NCBI GenBank assembly: GCA_021159235.1
Contig: JAGGSF010000105.1
Location: 1-14,022, forward strand
DNA: 14,022 bases
DNA from: Deltaproteobacteria bacterium
GTDB lineage: Bacteria; Campylobacterota_A; Desulfurellia; JAGGSF01
Direction of reading: 5' to 3'
The notes under the pieces were generated by a model, which was not told where the DNA came from, did not search any database, and saw only the letters and a list, made by a program, of their open reading frames with translations. Below are positions 1 through 7,296 of the stretch, piece after piece (position 1 is the stretch's first letter; every line of letters begins with the position of its first letter). The position numbers and the translations under genes were made by a program.

Positions 1-425
1 TCATAGTAGTCCCTTATCTCCTTATCCGTTATATAGACAAAAGGAACAATAAATTTCTGTATAAATTTCATTCTCATTATGTTAAATTCAATCTTCCTTT
101 TATAATAATGCCTACTCACACCGCTTTCTTCCACCTTCTCAAAAAGCTCATCCCGTGAAATATGATTTTCCCTGCATACCTCCTGTATATATTTGTCAAC
201 CTCATCCTCACTTACCGTTATTCCTCTCTTTAAGCAGAATTCCTTAATCATATAATCATCAACAATCCCCTGAAGTGGATTCTGCTTGTAGAAGGAAGAC
301 AGATTCTTCACATCCAGTGAGGTTATTACCTTATCCCCTACAACAGCCTCTATTCTGTCTACTACTTCTGCTTGAAGAGGAGAAACGCATATAAACAGTA
401 ACACAAAAAACCAAAGCACACGCAT
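1..425 (-). CDS. surA: SurA-like periplasmic chaperone / peptidyl-prolyl isomerase (N-terminal part, cut by window edge)
   Basis: My own translation from the ATG at 425-423 gives an open frame of 141 codons running off the left edge. Residues 1-19 form a signal peptide: M-R-V, a hydrophobic stretch, then a plausible signal peptidase I site after LQA. The mature protein opens with EVVDRIEAVVGDKVIT, the standard start of SurA/PpiC-type foldases (compare the 'I.AVVN..VIT' motif), followed by a helical domain with 'LKRGITVSEDEVDKYI' and 'SRDELFEKV'. In this family the N-terminal helices bind unfolded outer-membrane proteins in the periplasm; the parvulin (rotamase) domain would lie beyond the window and cannot be confirmed. 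It lies 45 bp downstream of mfd on the same strand, an arrangement also seen in other bacteria. No Shine-Dalgarno precedes the ATG; a possible own promoter sits at 432-460. Family call is firm; whether it is true SurA or a related PpiC/PrsA-like foldase is open. Confidence 0.82.
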   Translation of the reverse strand, partial: MRVLWFFVLLFICVSPLQAEVVDRIEAVVGDKVITSLDVKNLSSFYKQNPLQGIVDDYMIKEFCLKRGITVSEDEVDKYIQEVCRENHISRDELFEKVEESGVSRHYYKRKIEFNIMRMKFIQKFIVPFVYITDKEIRDYY

Positions 426-431
426 AACAAT

Positions 432-460
432 AAAATAAAGATTTATTGAGGCAATTGCAA
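432..460 (-). promoter_or_regulatory. Possible promoter of the surA-like gene, giving a leaderless transcript
   Basis: On the minus strand: -35 TTGCAA (460-455), 17-base spacer, -10 TATTTT (437-432), then 6 bases and the ATG at 425. The expected transcription start coincides with the A of the ATG. The -10 is only 4/6 consensus and the region is A/T-rich, so this is the weakest of the four similar promoters here. The gene could also be read through from mfd. Confidence 0.4.
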
Positions 461-470
461 GCAAATCATT

Positions 471-3400
471 TCATACTAAGGCATTCAATATATTCTTTGC
501 AAAATCTATTCCATCTCCCCGCAAACCGAACATAACAGAACACACGTTATGAAATCTACCACCAAATCTCTGTGTGATTCTGGTTAAACTATCAACATCC
601 ACACGACTGTCAGGATAAAACTCAATATCCAATTTTCCACCTTCCAGTGTTATGGTTTTCACATCTATCTTCTGCGCCAGTATCTTCATATAGATTACAT
701 CGTAAAGATTTTCTACCTCCTGAGGAGGCCTTCCAAATCTATCTATCATCTCCTCGTAAAGCTCCCTTAATTCATTCACATCCCTCAATTTAGACAGCCT
801 CCTGTAAAAATCCAGCTTCAAAGACTCCGGTATATAAAAGTCGGGAATATAAACACCAATATCGGTCTTTATATGCACGGGCATAACCTTTCTATACGGC
901 TCCTTCTTTATTTTATGTGCAACCTCTTCCACCAATTGCATATAAAGTTCATATCCTATCCCCCTTATACAACCCGACTGATCTTTTCCCAATAGATTTC
1001 CACCTCCCCTTATATGCATATCCTCTATCGCCAGATGCAGGCTGGATCCCCTTTCAACAAACTCACTTATCGCCAGAAGTCTCCTCCTGGCCTTCATACC
1101 AAATTCCTTTTCTGATAAGAGAAAATAACAATAAGCCTCTCTAAATCCCCTGCCTACCCTGCCCCTCAGCTGATAAAGATCTGCCAAACCAAAGTTTTGA
1201 GCATCGTCAATTAATATCGTATTTACAGTGCCTATATCCAAACCAGATTCTACGATGGCGGTGGAAATAAGCAGGGGGAATTCCCCCTTCAGGAATGCTC
1301 TCGTAATCTCCTCAATTCTTTTTTTTGGCATCTGTCCATGTATCACTTCCATTTGAATATCAGGCACAATCCCCTGCAGATACCTTCTTACCTCCTCTAT
1401 ATCCTCAATGCGATTGTGCACAAAAAATACCTGTCCCTTCCGCAAAACTTCCCTATATATCACATCCCTAATTATACTCTTTTTTCTCTCCACTATATGG
1501 GTATGAATAGACTTCCTTTCAGGAGGGGCTGTGGCTATTATGCTCATATCCCGAATGCCGGAGAGAGCCATATTTAATGTGCGTGGAATAGGAGTAGCAG
1601 AAAGAGACAAAATATCTACATTTGGGTATCTCTCCTTCAGACATTCCTTTTCTTTTACGCCAAATCTCTGTTCTTCATCTATGACAACAAGTCCCAGATT
1701 TTTAAAATTCATCTTGGGGGAAAAAAGACTGTGCGTGCCTATCACTATATCTACACATCCATTAGCTATTCCCCTGATAATCTCTTCTCTTTCCTTTTTT
1801 GTCGTAAAACGGGTAATAGCCTTAATGTTCACGGGAAAATCGGAAAACCTGTCTAAAAAAGTATAAAAATGCTGCATAACAAGTATTGTAGTGGGAGCAA
1901 CGACTGCCGCCTGTCTATCGTTAGCCACACATATCGCACAGGCCCTCATCGCTACCTCTGTCTTGCCAAAACTTACATCTCCGCAAATCAGTCTATCCAT
2001 AGGTCTGCGCTTTGACATATCCTTCTCTATGTCGGAAATGGCTTTCCGTTGATCAGGTGTCTCTTGAAAAGCAAATTTAAGACAAAACTCCTTATAAAAT
2101 AGAGTATCTACATTATAAGGTTCTCTTTCTATTATTTCTCTTTTTGCATACAGTTCTACCAGCTCTGAAAGTATCTTCTCTATGGACTTTTTTGCTCTCT
2201 CCTTACGCAATTGCCATCTTCTGGAACGCAAACTATCTATTTCTTCTCCACCATAATAGGGAGAAAGCAAATGGAGAAAAGTTAAGGGAACATATAATTT
2301 ATCGCCATCTTTATATTCTACACACAAAAAATCCCATTTTTCCTTCCCAATATTTAATCTCTTTATACCCCTATATATACCTATTCCGTAATTTTCATGC
2401 ACGACCAGATCGCCCACATTCAGAGAGGGAACAGAAGGAAAGGTCTTCTTCAGGTGTTTAACTTTCTCCTTCCCAAAAATATCCTCACAGGATATAAAAT
2501 AGGTACCGTCCTGCGGGCTATAAAAACCTTCACTCAAATAAAAAGGAACAAAAGAAATAGAAAGAAAATCACCCCTTTCCTTAAATAATTCTTCCATCTT
2601 CTCCTTTCTAAAAGAAGAACCACATGCTATGACAACCTTGCTTTTCTTTGATCTTTCCAAGATCACATTTATCCTTTCAGAGGAAGAAAGACCCTTAAGA
2701 AACGACAGTGATTTAAGAACACAGAGAGGAGGAGCTGAAGGGTCATCTGTAATAAAATATGGAGTTTTATCTATTACAGTATGCCACCTTTCTTTGTTTA
2801 AAAGCACATCTTCCGGTTTTGTTTCACCTTCTTCTTTAGAAAAGCTGTGTTTGGCGAAGCTGTAAATAGTTTCTCCCCTTTTCAATACTTCATCCTTATT
2901 ATCAACAGCAAAGATATCATAATTATCTGTCAGGTAACACCTGCCACTTTGATTTATAATCCGTGCATAACCACCCTCTCCATTCCATTCCCGAGCCGGC
3001 AAGATAGTAAGCTCATCCAAACTTTTAAATGAAAGCTGATTTTGAATATGAAATAGTTTTATATACTCTATTTCATCTCCATAAAAATCTATACGGGCAG
3101 GTTTATCGTAGAGAGGAGAAAACACATCTATAATTCCTCCCCTCACTGAAAAATCCCCCACTTTACTTACATTTTCTGTGCGTTCATATCCTAAAAGAGA
3201 GAGTTTCCCAACTACATTTTCCAATCTTATAGTTTCTCCTTCCCTCAATGTAAAACATCTTCTCTTAAATACTTCTACAGGCATCATGGGCTGAATTAAA
3301 GACTCCGAAGACAACACGCAAACAACATCAGTATTCAAAGAAAGGTGATAGATTGTCCTCAGTCTCCAGGTCACAATTTCCTCCCGAGGAGCTAACGAGG

Positions 3401-3596
3401 TAGAGGGAGAAAATTCATAACCAGGGAAAAGGGTAACAACCCGCCCTTCACTGAAAAAATGATTGAAAAAAACTATATCCCTGTAGAGATCATATGCCCT
3501 TTTTTCATCCGGTGTAACAACAAATATTTTTTTCTTTTTCTGTTTGATTATCCAGTAGGCTTTCTGGGAACTGTTCTTTAAAAAACCTGTTATCAC
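471..3596 (-). CDS. mfd: Transcription-repair coupling factor Mfd
   Basis: Mfd is an ATP-driven DNA translocase that pushes stalled RNA polymerase off damaged template and recruits UvrA for nucleotide excision repair. The 1041-residue product shows the family's domains in order: a UvrB-like N-terminal module (about 20-330, with FPGYEFSP at 57-64), the RNA-polymerase-interacting domain (about 392-445, VGDLVVHENYGIGIYRG), the helicase core and the C-terminal UvrA-masking domain (about 905-1041). Helicase motifs are intact: Walker A GDVSFGKT (539-546), DEEQ (640-643), SAT (666-668) and QLRGRVGR (809-816). The usual second G of GDVGFGKT is S. It is about 100 residues shorter than E. coli Mfd, mostly at the N-terminus. 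The start is GTG at 3596, 13 bp after the ykuK stop, with no convincing ribosome site, so translation may be coupled to ykuK. Identity is certain; the exact start is less so. Confidence 0.97.
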   Translation of the reverse strand: MITGFLKNSSQKAYWIIKQKKKKIFVVTPDEKRAYDLYRDIVFFNHFFSEGRVVTLFPGYEFSPSTSLAPREEIVTWRLRTIYHLSLNTDVVCVLSSESLIQPMMPVEVFKRRCFTLREGETIRLENVVGKLSLLGYERTENVSKVGDFSVRGGIIDVFSPLYDKPARIDFYGDEIEYIKLFHIQNQLSFKSLDELTILPAREWNGEGGYARIINQSGRCYLTDNYDIFAVDNKDEVLKRGETIYSFAKHSFSKEEGETKPEDVLLNKERWHTVIDKTPYFITDDPSAPPLCVLKSLSFLKGLSSSERINVILERSKKSKVVIACGSSFRKEKMEELFKERGDFLSISFVPFYLSEGFYSPQDGTYFISCEDIFGKEKVKHLKKTFPSVPSLNVGDLVVHENYGIGIYRGIKRLNIGKEKWDFLCVEYKDGDKLYVPLTFLHLLSPYYGGEEIDSLRSRRWQLRKERAKKSIEKILSELVELYAKREIIEREPYNVDTLFYKEFCLKFAFQETPDQRKAISDIEKDMSKRRPMDRLICGDVSFGKTEVAMRACAICVANDRQAAVVAPTTILVMQHFYTFLDRFSDFPVNIKAITRFTTKKEREEIIRGIANGCVDIVIGTHSLFSPKMNFKNLGLVVIDEEQRFGVKEKECLKERYPNVDILSLSATPIPRTLNMALSGIRDMSIIATAPPERKSIHTHIVERKKSIIRDVIYREVLRKGQVFFVHNRIEDIEEVRRYLQGIVPDIQMEVIHGQMPKKRIEEITRAFLKGEFPLLISTAIVESGLDIGTVNTILIDDAQNFGLADLYQLRGRVGRGFREAYCYFLLSEKEFGMKARRRLLAISEFVERGSSLHLAIEDMHIRGGGNLLGKDQSGCIRGIGYELYMQLVEEVAHKIKKEPYRKVMPVHIKTDIGVYIPDFYIPESLKLDFYRRLSKLRDVNELRELYEEMIDRFGRPPQEVENLYDVIYMKILAQKIDVKTITLEGGKLDIEFYPDSRVDVDSLTRITQRFGGRFHNVCSVMFGLRGDGIDFAKNILNALV

Positions 3597-3609
3597 AAAC
3601 CCGAACGAT

Positions 3610-4125
3610 TTAATCTGTATATTTATCCGCTACAGAACTGGCTCCAAAGCTCTCGGGTTTAATACGATATGAATAGCCCGAACTATCAATCCAAGAAACC
3701 ACCTCTTTAATCAACTCCTTAGTCTTTCCGTGATTACCTATATCAGAATGAATCTCTATCTCTATGGATACACCCTTTTTCTTGAGCAACTCGTCTAATT
3801 TAGCCGCAGTAGCTAAACTTAAAGCTGTTTCATGGAAAATGGTAGCCTGCAGGCTATGCTTGCCTATTTCACTACGGGATCTCCGATAAAAGTAAGTCCC
3901 TCCCTTTCCTATATGGTAGAGTATAATCACCGTAACATATACCGCACAGATATCCCGGCGCTTTGAATCCGTGCCTACGATTAACCTATAACCATCTGAT
4001 TCTTCAGAAGTTCGCTGGACAATGAGATCTGTAATCTCTTCCAGGTCTATTATCCCATATGTAGGACTTACAAATTCTGCGCTGAATTCGCTTAATGATC
4101 TGTCAAATTTTACTGTTCGCTTCAT
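3610..4125 (-). CDS. ykuK: YkuK/DUF458 family RNase H-like protein
   Basis: The 171-residue protein matches the YkuK (DUF458) family, predicted from fold to be an RNase H-like nuclease; its substrate and cellular role are not established. Family hallmarks are all present: FVSPTYG (18-24), LIVGTDSK (48-55), the GKGGTYFYRR block (73-82), the HSDIG motif (126-130) and the C-terminal block KPESFGASSVADKYT (156-170). Acidic residues D53, E99, D128 and D167 are candidates for metal binding, by analogy with RNase H folds. There is no signal peptide or membrane segment, so it is cytoplasmic. The ATG at 4125 is the only possible start: no ATG, GTG or TTG occurs in frame in the first 20 codons, and upstream the frame closes at a TGA after five codons with no start. 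It is the first gene of a probable ykuK-mfd unit and has a perfect sigma-70-type promoter 6 bases upstream. Family assignment is firm; function is inference. Confidence 0.9.
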   Translation of the reverse strand: MKRTVKFDRSLSEFSAEFVSPTYGIIDLEEITDLIVQRTSEESDGYRLIVGTDSKRRDICAVYVTVIILYHIGKGGTYFYRRSRSEIGKHSLQATIFHETALSLATAAKLDELLKKKGVSIEIEIHSDIGNHGKTKELIKEVVSWIDSSGYSYRIKPESFGASSVADKYTD

Positions 4126-4131
4126 AAAAAC

Positions 4132-4160
4132 ATTATAAGTTCAACTGTCAGAGGTGTCAA
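4132..4160 (-). promoter_or_regulatory. Perfect consensus sigma-70 promoter for ykuK(-mfd), leaderless
   Basis: On the minus strand TTGACA (4160-4155), exactly 17 bases, then TATAAT (4137-4132): both hexamers match consensus 6/6 with the optimal spacer. Only six bases (GTTTTT) separate the -10 from the ATG at 4125. The seventh base downstream, and the only purine near the usual start distance, is the A of the ATG itself. No Shine-Dalgarno exists. The transcript is predicted to begin at the start codon. Confidence 0.85.
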
Positions 4161-4168
4161 GGATTCGA

Positions 4169-4183
4169 AATCACAGTGTGATT
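4169..4183. promoter_or_regulatory. 15-bp palindrome between divergent ykuK and nadK promoters (candidate operator)
   Basis: AATCACA-G-TGTGATT: two perfect 7-bp arms around one base. It lies just outside the ykuK -35 element (about -44 to -58 from the predicted ykuK start) and about -77 to -91 from the predicted nadK start. That position suits a shared regulator. I do not recognise the site. The half-sites are TCACA/TGTGA but in the opposite order and spacing to CRP or Rex sites. Confidence 0.4.
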
Positions 4184-4225
4184 ACTATTTAAAGATGTAT
4201 AAATTGATGGCGGGATTACAAGTTC

Positions 4226-4253
4226 TTGCAAACATCAAATATGAATATATAAT
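4226..4253 (+). promoter_or_regulatory. Promoter of nadK, leaderless
   Basis: TTGCAA (4226-4231), 16-base spacer, TATAAT (4248-4253), then AGGAAT and the ATG at 4260. The -10 is perfect and the -35 is 4/6. The seventh base after the -10 is the A of the ATG. The AGGA at 4254-4257 is only two bases from the ATG, too close to act as a normal Shine-Dalgarno. Confidence 0.7.
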
Positions 4254-4259
4254 AGGAAT

Positions 4260-5150
4260 ATGTATACAAAGATAGGTGTAATAGCCAAACCGAATGTAGA
4301 GAATATCGATAAACTGTTACAGAAATTAAAGCAATATTTCTGTAAAAAAGGGAAGGCGGTATTCTTAGAAGAAAAGGTAACAGAATCTATTGGAGGAAAG
4401 GGGTTTAAAAGAGAAGAACTCATAAATTATATTGACCTGCTTATTGTCCTGGGTGGTGATGGGACAATGCTTTCTGCTGTAAGAACGATAAACGAATCTG
4501 GTAGGGATATACCCATTCTTGGTGTAAATTTAGGAAGAATAGGCTTTCTTACAGAGGTGCCCCTAAATATGCTCTTTCAAACCTTGGATAACATTGAAAA
4601 CAATCAATTTGGTATTGAATCACGTATGATGATCGATGTATACATTTATCGCAACGAAAGACAAATAGGGAAATTTAGCGTTTTAAACGATGCTGTGATA
4701 AACAAAACCACTATTGCCAGATTGATCGCTGTGAGAACTTACGCTAAGGAAAAAGAGGCCCCAAAAAGATTTTTAACCACATTTCATGCTGATGGTTTAA
4801 TCATATCCACTCCTACTGGTTCCACTGCCTATTCGCTCGCCGCCGGTGGACCAATTGTGTACCCTTTGTTGGATTCGTTTGTCATTACGCCTATTTGTCC
4901 TCATACCTTATCCAACAGGTCCTTAGTTTTGCCCGATTGCTTTTCCATATATCTTGAATTGGAAGAATATAGTCCTGATACAATGCTTACACTGGATGGA
5001 CAGTTTGGGTTTGACTTAGAAGAGAAAGATTGCGTTCTACTCAAGAAATCAGAAAAGCGAATAAGGTTCATTACCCATCCTAAAAAGGACTACTTCAATG
5101 TTTTACGAACCAAATTAGGGTGGGAAGAGAGAAAAACCCGAAAGATATAG
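4260..5150 (+). CDS. nadK: NAD kinase (ATP/polyphosphate-dependent)
   Basis: NadK phosphorylates NAD at the 2'-hydroxyl of the adenosine ribose to make NADP, the only known route to NADP, in the cytoplasm. The 296-residue product has all family signatures: start MYTKIGVIAKPN, the GGDGT phosphate-binding motif (65-69, D67 catalytic), NLGRIGFL (89-96), LND (141-143, in the NE/D NAD-contact position), HADGLI (175-180) and TPTGSTAYS (183-191). Length is normal for bacterial NadK. The ATG at 4260 fits the conserved N-terminus. The gene stands alone on the plus strand, diverging from ykuK across 134 bp. It converges on mrdA with its TAG (5148-5150) directly abutting the mrdA stop codon, leaving no room for a separate terminator. 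Identity is certain. Confidence 0.97.
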   Translation: MYTKIGVIAKPNVENIDKLLQKLKQYFCKKGKAVFLEEKVTESIGGKGFKREELINYIDLLIVLGGDGTMLSAVRTINESGRDIPILGVNLGRIGFLTEVPLNMLFQTLDNIENNQFGIESRMMIDVYIYRNERQIGKFSVLNDAVINKTTIARLIAVRTYAKEKEAPKRFLTTFHADGLIISTPTGSTAYSLAAGGPIVYPLLDSFVITPICPHTLSNRSLVLPDCFSIYLELEEYSPDTMLTLDGQFGFDLEEKDCVLLKKSEKRIRFITHPKKDYFNVLRTKLGWEERKTRKI

Positions 5151-6878
5151 TTAAGCAGATTTTTTAAGATAACCCAGTTCTATCAATTTTTCATAAACCT
5201 TTCTTGTCAGCGAAGCGGCAGCTCCACCACCCGCTCCACCGTGTTCAATCAATGTTACTACAACCACTTGCGGACTCTCCATTGGTGCAAAGGAGGCAAA
5301 CCATGAATGGGGCATGAATTTTTTACTCGTAAGCTCACCTATTACCACCGGTCTGGATATAACCTGAGACGTGCCCGTCTTTCCACAAATATTCCAGCCA
5401 TCTATCCGTGCTCTTTTACCAGTGCCATTATTTCCATTCACGACCAGATACATAGCTTTTCTGACAATATCAAATACCTTCTTATTTTCTCTGATATGCC
5501 ACCTTACAGCAGGGGATATCCTTTTGCCACCTATTGAAGAAACAATAGAAGGCTTATAGATTATTCCTCCATTAGCCAAGGTTGCATAAGCAACGGCCAT
5601 CTGCAACGGTGTTACCAGGGTGTATCCTTGCCCTATAACTGTGGATAAAGTGTCACCCAGATACCATCTTTCACCTCTATTTCTCAATTTCCATTCTGGT
5701 GAAGGGATAATGCCCTTGTGTTCGGAGTCGTATAGACCACATTTCCTCCCGAAACCAAACCTGTACAGGTAATAACCAATGTTGTTTATGCCCATCCGCA
5801 GCCCCAAGAGGTAAAAGAAAATATCAGAAGACTCTTCTACTGCCCGGTATACATTTATCTTACCAAAACCACCATACTTCCAGTCACAGTATTTGCGAGT
5901 ACCTACATCAATGCAATATGGACAGTTAATCTCTTCTCTGTCACTGATGATCCCTAAATCCAGAGCTGCTGCAGCAATAAACGGTTTCAACACGGAACCT
6001 GGAGGATACAATCCCCTTATGGCTCTATTCTCCAGAATACCCTCTTCATCTTTTAATACATCACCCAGCTTATCCTTATTTTCAGAAGAAACAAACAGGT
6101 TTGGATTATAAGAAGGTTTACTGACCATTGCCAGTATTTTACCATTTCTTGGATCAAGCACTACAACTGTTCCCTTGAGTTTCCCCATTACCTGGTAAAT
6201 ATAGCTTTGCAGTTGCCAGTTAATGGTGAGTATTATATCTTCACCATTAACTGGTTTATCTTCACTTAATACCTTTACCCTTTTACCCGATGCATCAACC
6301 ATAATCTCTCTGTAACCTTCTTTTCCTCGTAGGTATTTATCATATTTCTTTTCCACTCCCATCCTACCTGCATCCTGCGCCAAATAACCTGTTATATGTG
6401 CAAAAGAAAATGGATAAGGGTAGTATCTATGAGGTTCAATGTCAACCAGAACAGAAGATAGCTCTTTCTGATGGGCGTGTAATTTTAAAATTGTCTTCTG
6501 GTCCACATTCCGTGCAATGAGAATCTTGGATTTCTTAGATTTGACCGATGCAAAAAGCCTTCCTGCATCTTCCTTTAAGATTGAAGATAGGAGTTCTATC
6601 TCTCTTTTATCAACTTTTTTTCCGGGTATAAAATATACATTGAAAACAGGCTTATTCTCCGCTACAACTATTCCATCAGCGGTAATTATTTTTCCTCTTA
6701 CTGGTTCCAGTTTTACAAGCCTTATTACATTTCCGCTTGCCAGACTCTTGTAGTATTTGCATTTTATTACCTGGAGATAAAAAAGACGAAAAACAACTAA
6801 GAGAACTGCAATCATAATTATCAATCGCAGGTAAAAAACCTGTCGAGTAGGTCTACTGCTAAATTCATCATTCAACAT
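5151..6878 (-). CDS. mrdA: Penicillin-binding protein 2 (elongasome transpeptidase MrdA)
   Basis: PBP2 cross-links peptidoglycan during cell elongation as partner of RodA and MreC. The 575-residue protein has a cytoplasmic N-terminus, one membrane anchor (about 16-36), a pedestal domain starting with VRGKIITADG (60-69) and a transpeptidase domain. Catalytic motifs are present: SxxK as SVLK (S295, K298, in PPGSVLKP), SxD as SSD (350-352, the form typical of PBP2) and KTGT (500-503). It is slightly shorter than the 600-630 residues common in the family. The ATG at 6878 overlaps the mreD end by 11 bp, with AAAGGG about 9 bases upstream. It is the last gene of the large operon; the rodA gene that often follows mrdA is absent, replaced by convergent nadK. 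Confidence 0.96.
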   Translation of the reverse strand: MLNDEFSSRPTRQVFYLRLIIMIAVLLVVFRLFYLQVIKCKYYKSLASGNVIRLVKLEPVRGKIITADGIVVAENKPVFNVYFIPGKKVDKREIELLSSILKEDAGRLFASVKSKKSKILIARNVDQKTILKLHAHQKELSSVLVDIEPHRYYPYPFSFAHITGYLAQDAGRMGVEKKYDKYLRGKEGYREIMVDASGKRVKVLSEDKPVNGEDIILTINWQLQSYIYQVMGKLKGTVVVLDPRNGKILAMVSKPSYNPNLFVSSENKDKLGDVLKDEEGILENRAIRGLYPPGSVLKPFIAAAALDLGIISDREEINCPYCIDVGTRKYCDWKYGGFGKINVYRAVEESSDIFFYLLGLRMGINNIGYYLYRFGFGRKCGLYDSEHKGIIPSPEWKLRNRGERWYLGDTLSTVIGQGYTLVTPLQMAVAYATLANGGIIYKPSIVSSIGGKRISPAVRWHIRENKKVFDIVRKAMYLVVNGNNGTGKRARIDGWNICGKTGTSQVISRPVVIGELTSKKFMPHSWFASFAPMESPQVVVVTLIEHGGAGGGAAASLTRKVYEKLIELGYLKKSA

Positions 6879-7296
6879 ATTCTCTGCCCTTTGAAAGAAG
6901 ATGGTATAAATGTTCGCCTATAAAAAACAGTATAAATGAGATCAGGAGATAATAAAAGGTAAACGCCTTAAAGACAAAGAGATAAAAGGAAAAAACTATA
7001 GAAAAGAAGATGGATCGAACAACAGAAGAAGCTATTATGTTTTTTAAATGAAAAAACAATACACATACCACAGGGAAAATAATAGCATTACAGTAAAACG
7101 CATTCCCGCTTGAAATATCAATGTAAAAACCATAGAGAGAAGAAAATAAAAGCGGTAAAAACCCTATGTTTTGTTTTCTTGTAAGAAAAATACTAAAGAT
7201 GAATAAAAAGAGGGGCAAACTGTAAGATGCTACACCTTCCAGAACAGATGAAAGGATAACAGAAATAAGTATTCCTGCAAACCATAAAACTACCAT
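6868..7296 (-). CDS. mreD: Rod shape-determining protein MreD
   Basis: MreD is a small integral membrane protein of the elongasome that works with MreC and PBP2/RodA. The 142-residue product is almost entirely hydrophobic, with about five membrane segments separated by short basic loops (around RKQ 41-43, HLK and GEH). The fragment GFYIDISSGNAF resembles the MreD signature 'G.L.DL.SG..FG'. Sequence conservation is low, as usual for MreD, so the call leans on its place between mreC and mrdA. The ATG at 7296 overlaps the mreC stop by 7 bp, and the 3' end overlaps mrdA by 11 bp. Only a weak ribosome site is visible (AAAAGTGA), consistent with translational coupling. Confidence 0.88.
   Translation of the reverse strand: MVVLWFAGILISVILSSVLEGVASYSLPLFLFIFSIFLTRKQNIGFLPLLFSSLYGFYIDISSGNAFYCNAIIFPVVCVLFFHLKNIIASSVVRSIFFSIVFSFYLFVFKAFTFYYLLISFILFFIGEHLYHLLSKGREYVE

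Noticed and set aside
4169-4183. Palindrome as a CRP/FNR or Rex site
   Set aside because: Those sites have TGTGA or TTGTGA first with a six-base gap; here the half-sites are in the reverse order with a one-base gap.
4235-4423. Minus-strand 62-codon open frame opposite the start of nadK
   Set aside because: It is antisense to conserved nadK codons and starts inside them, with no ribosome site; its hydrophobic content is a by-product of the complementary strand.
5140-5180. Bidirectional terminator between nadK and mrdA
   Set aside because: A short T-run is present, but no stem longer than about four pairs could be formed around it on either strand.
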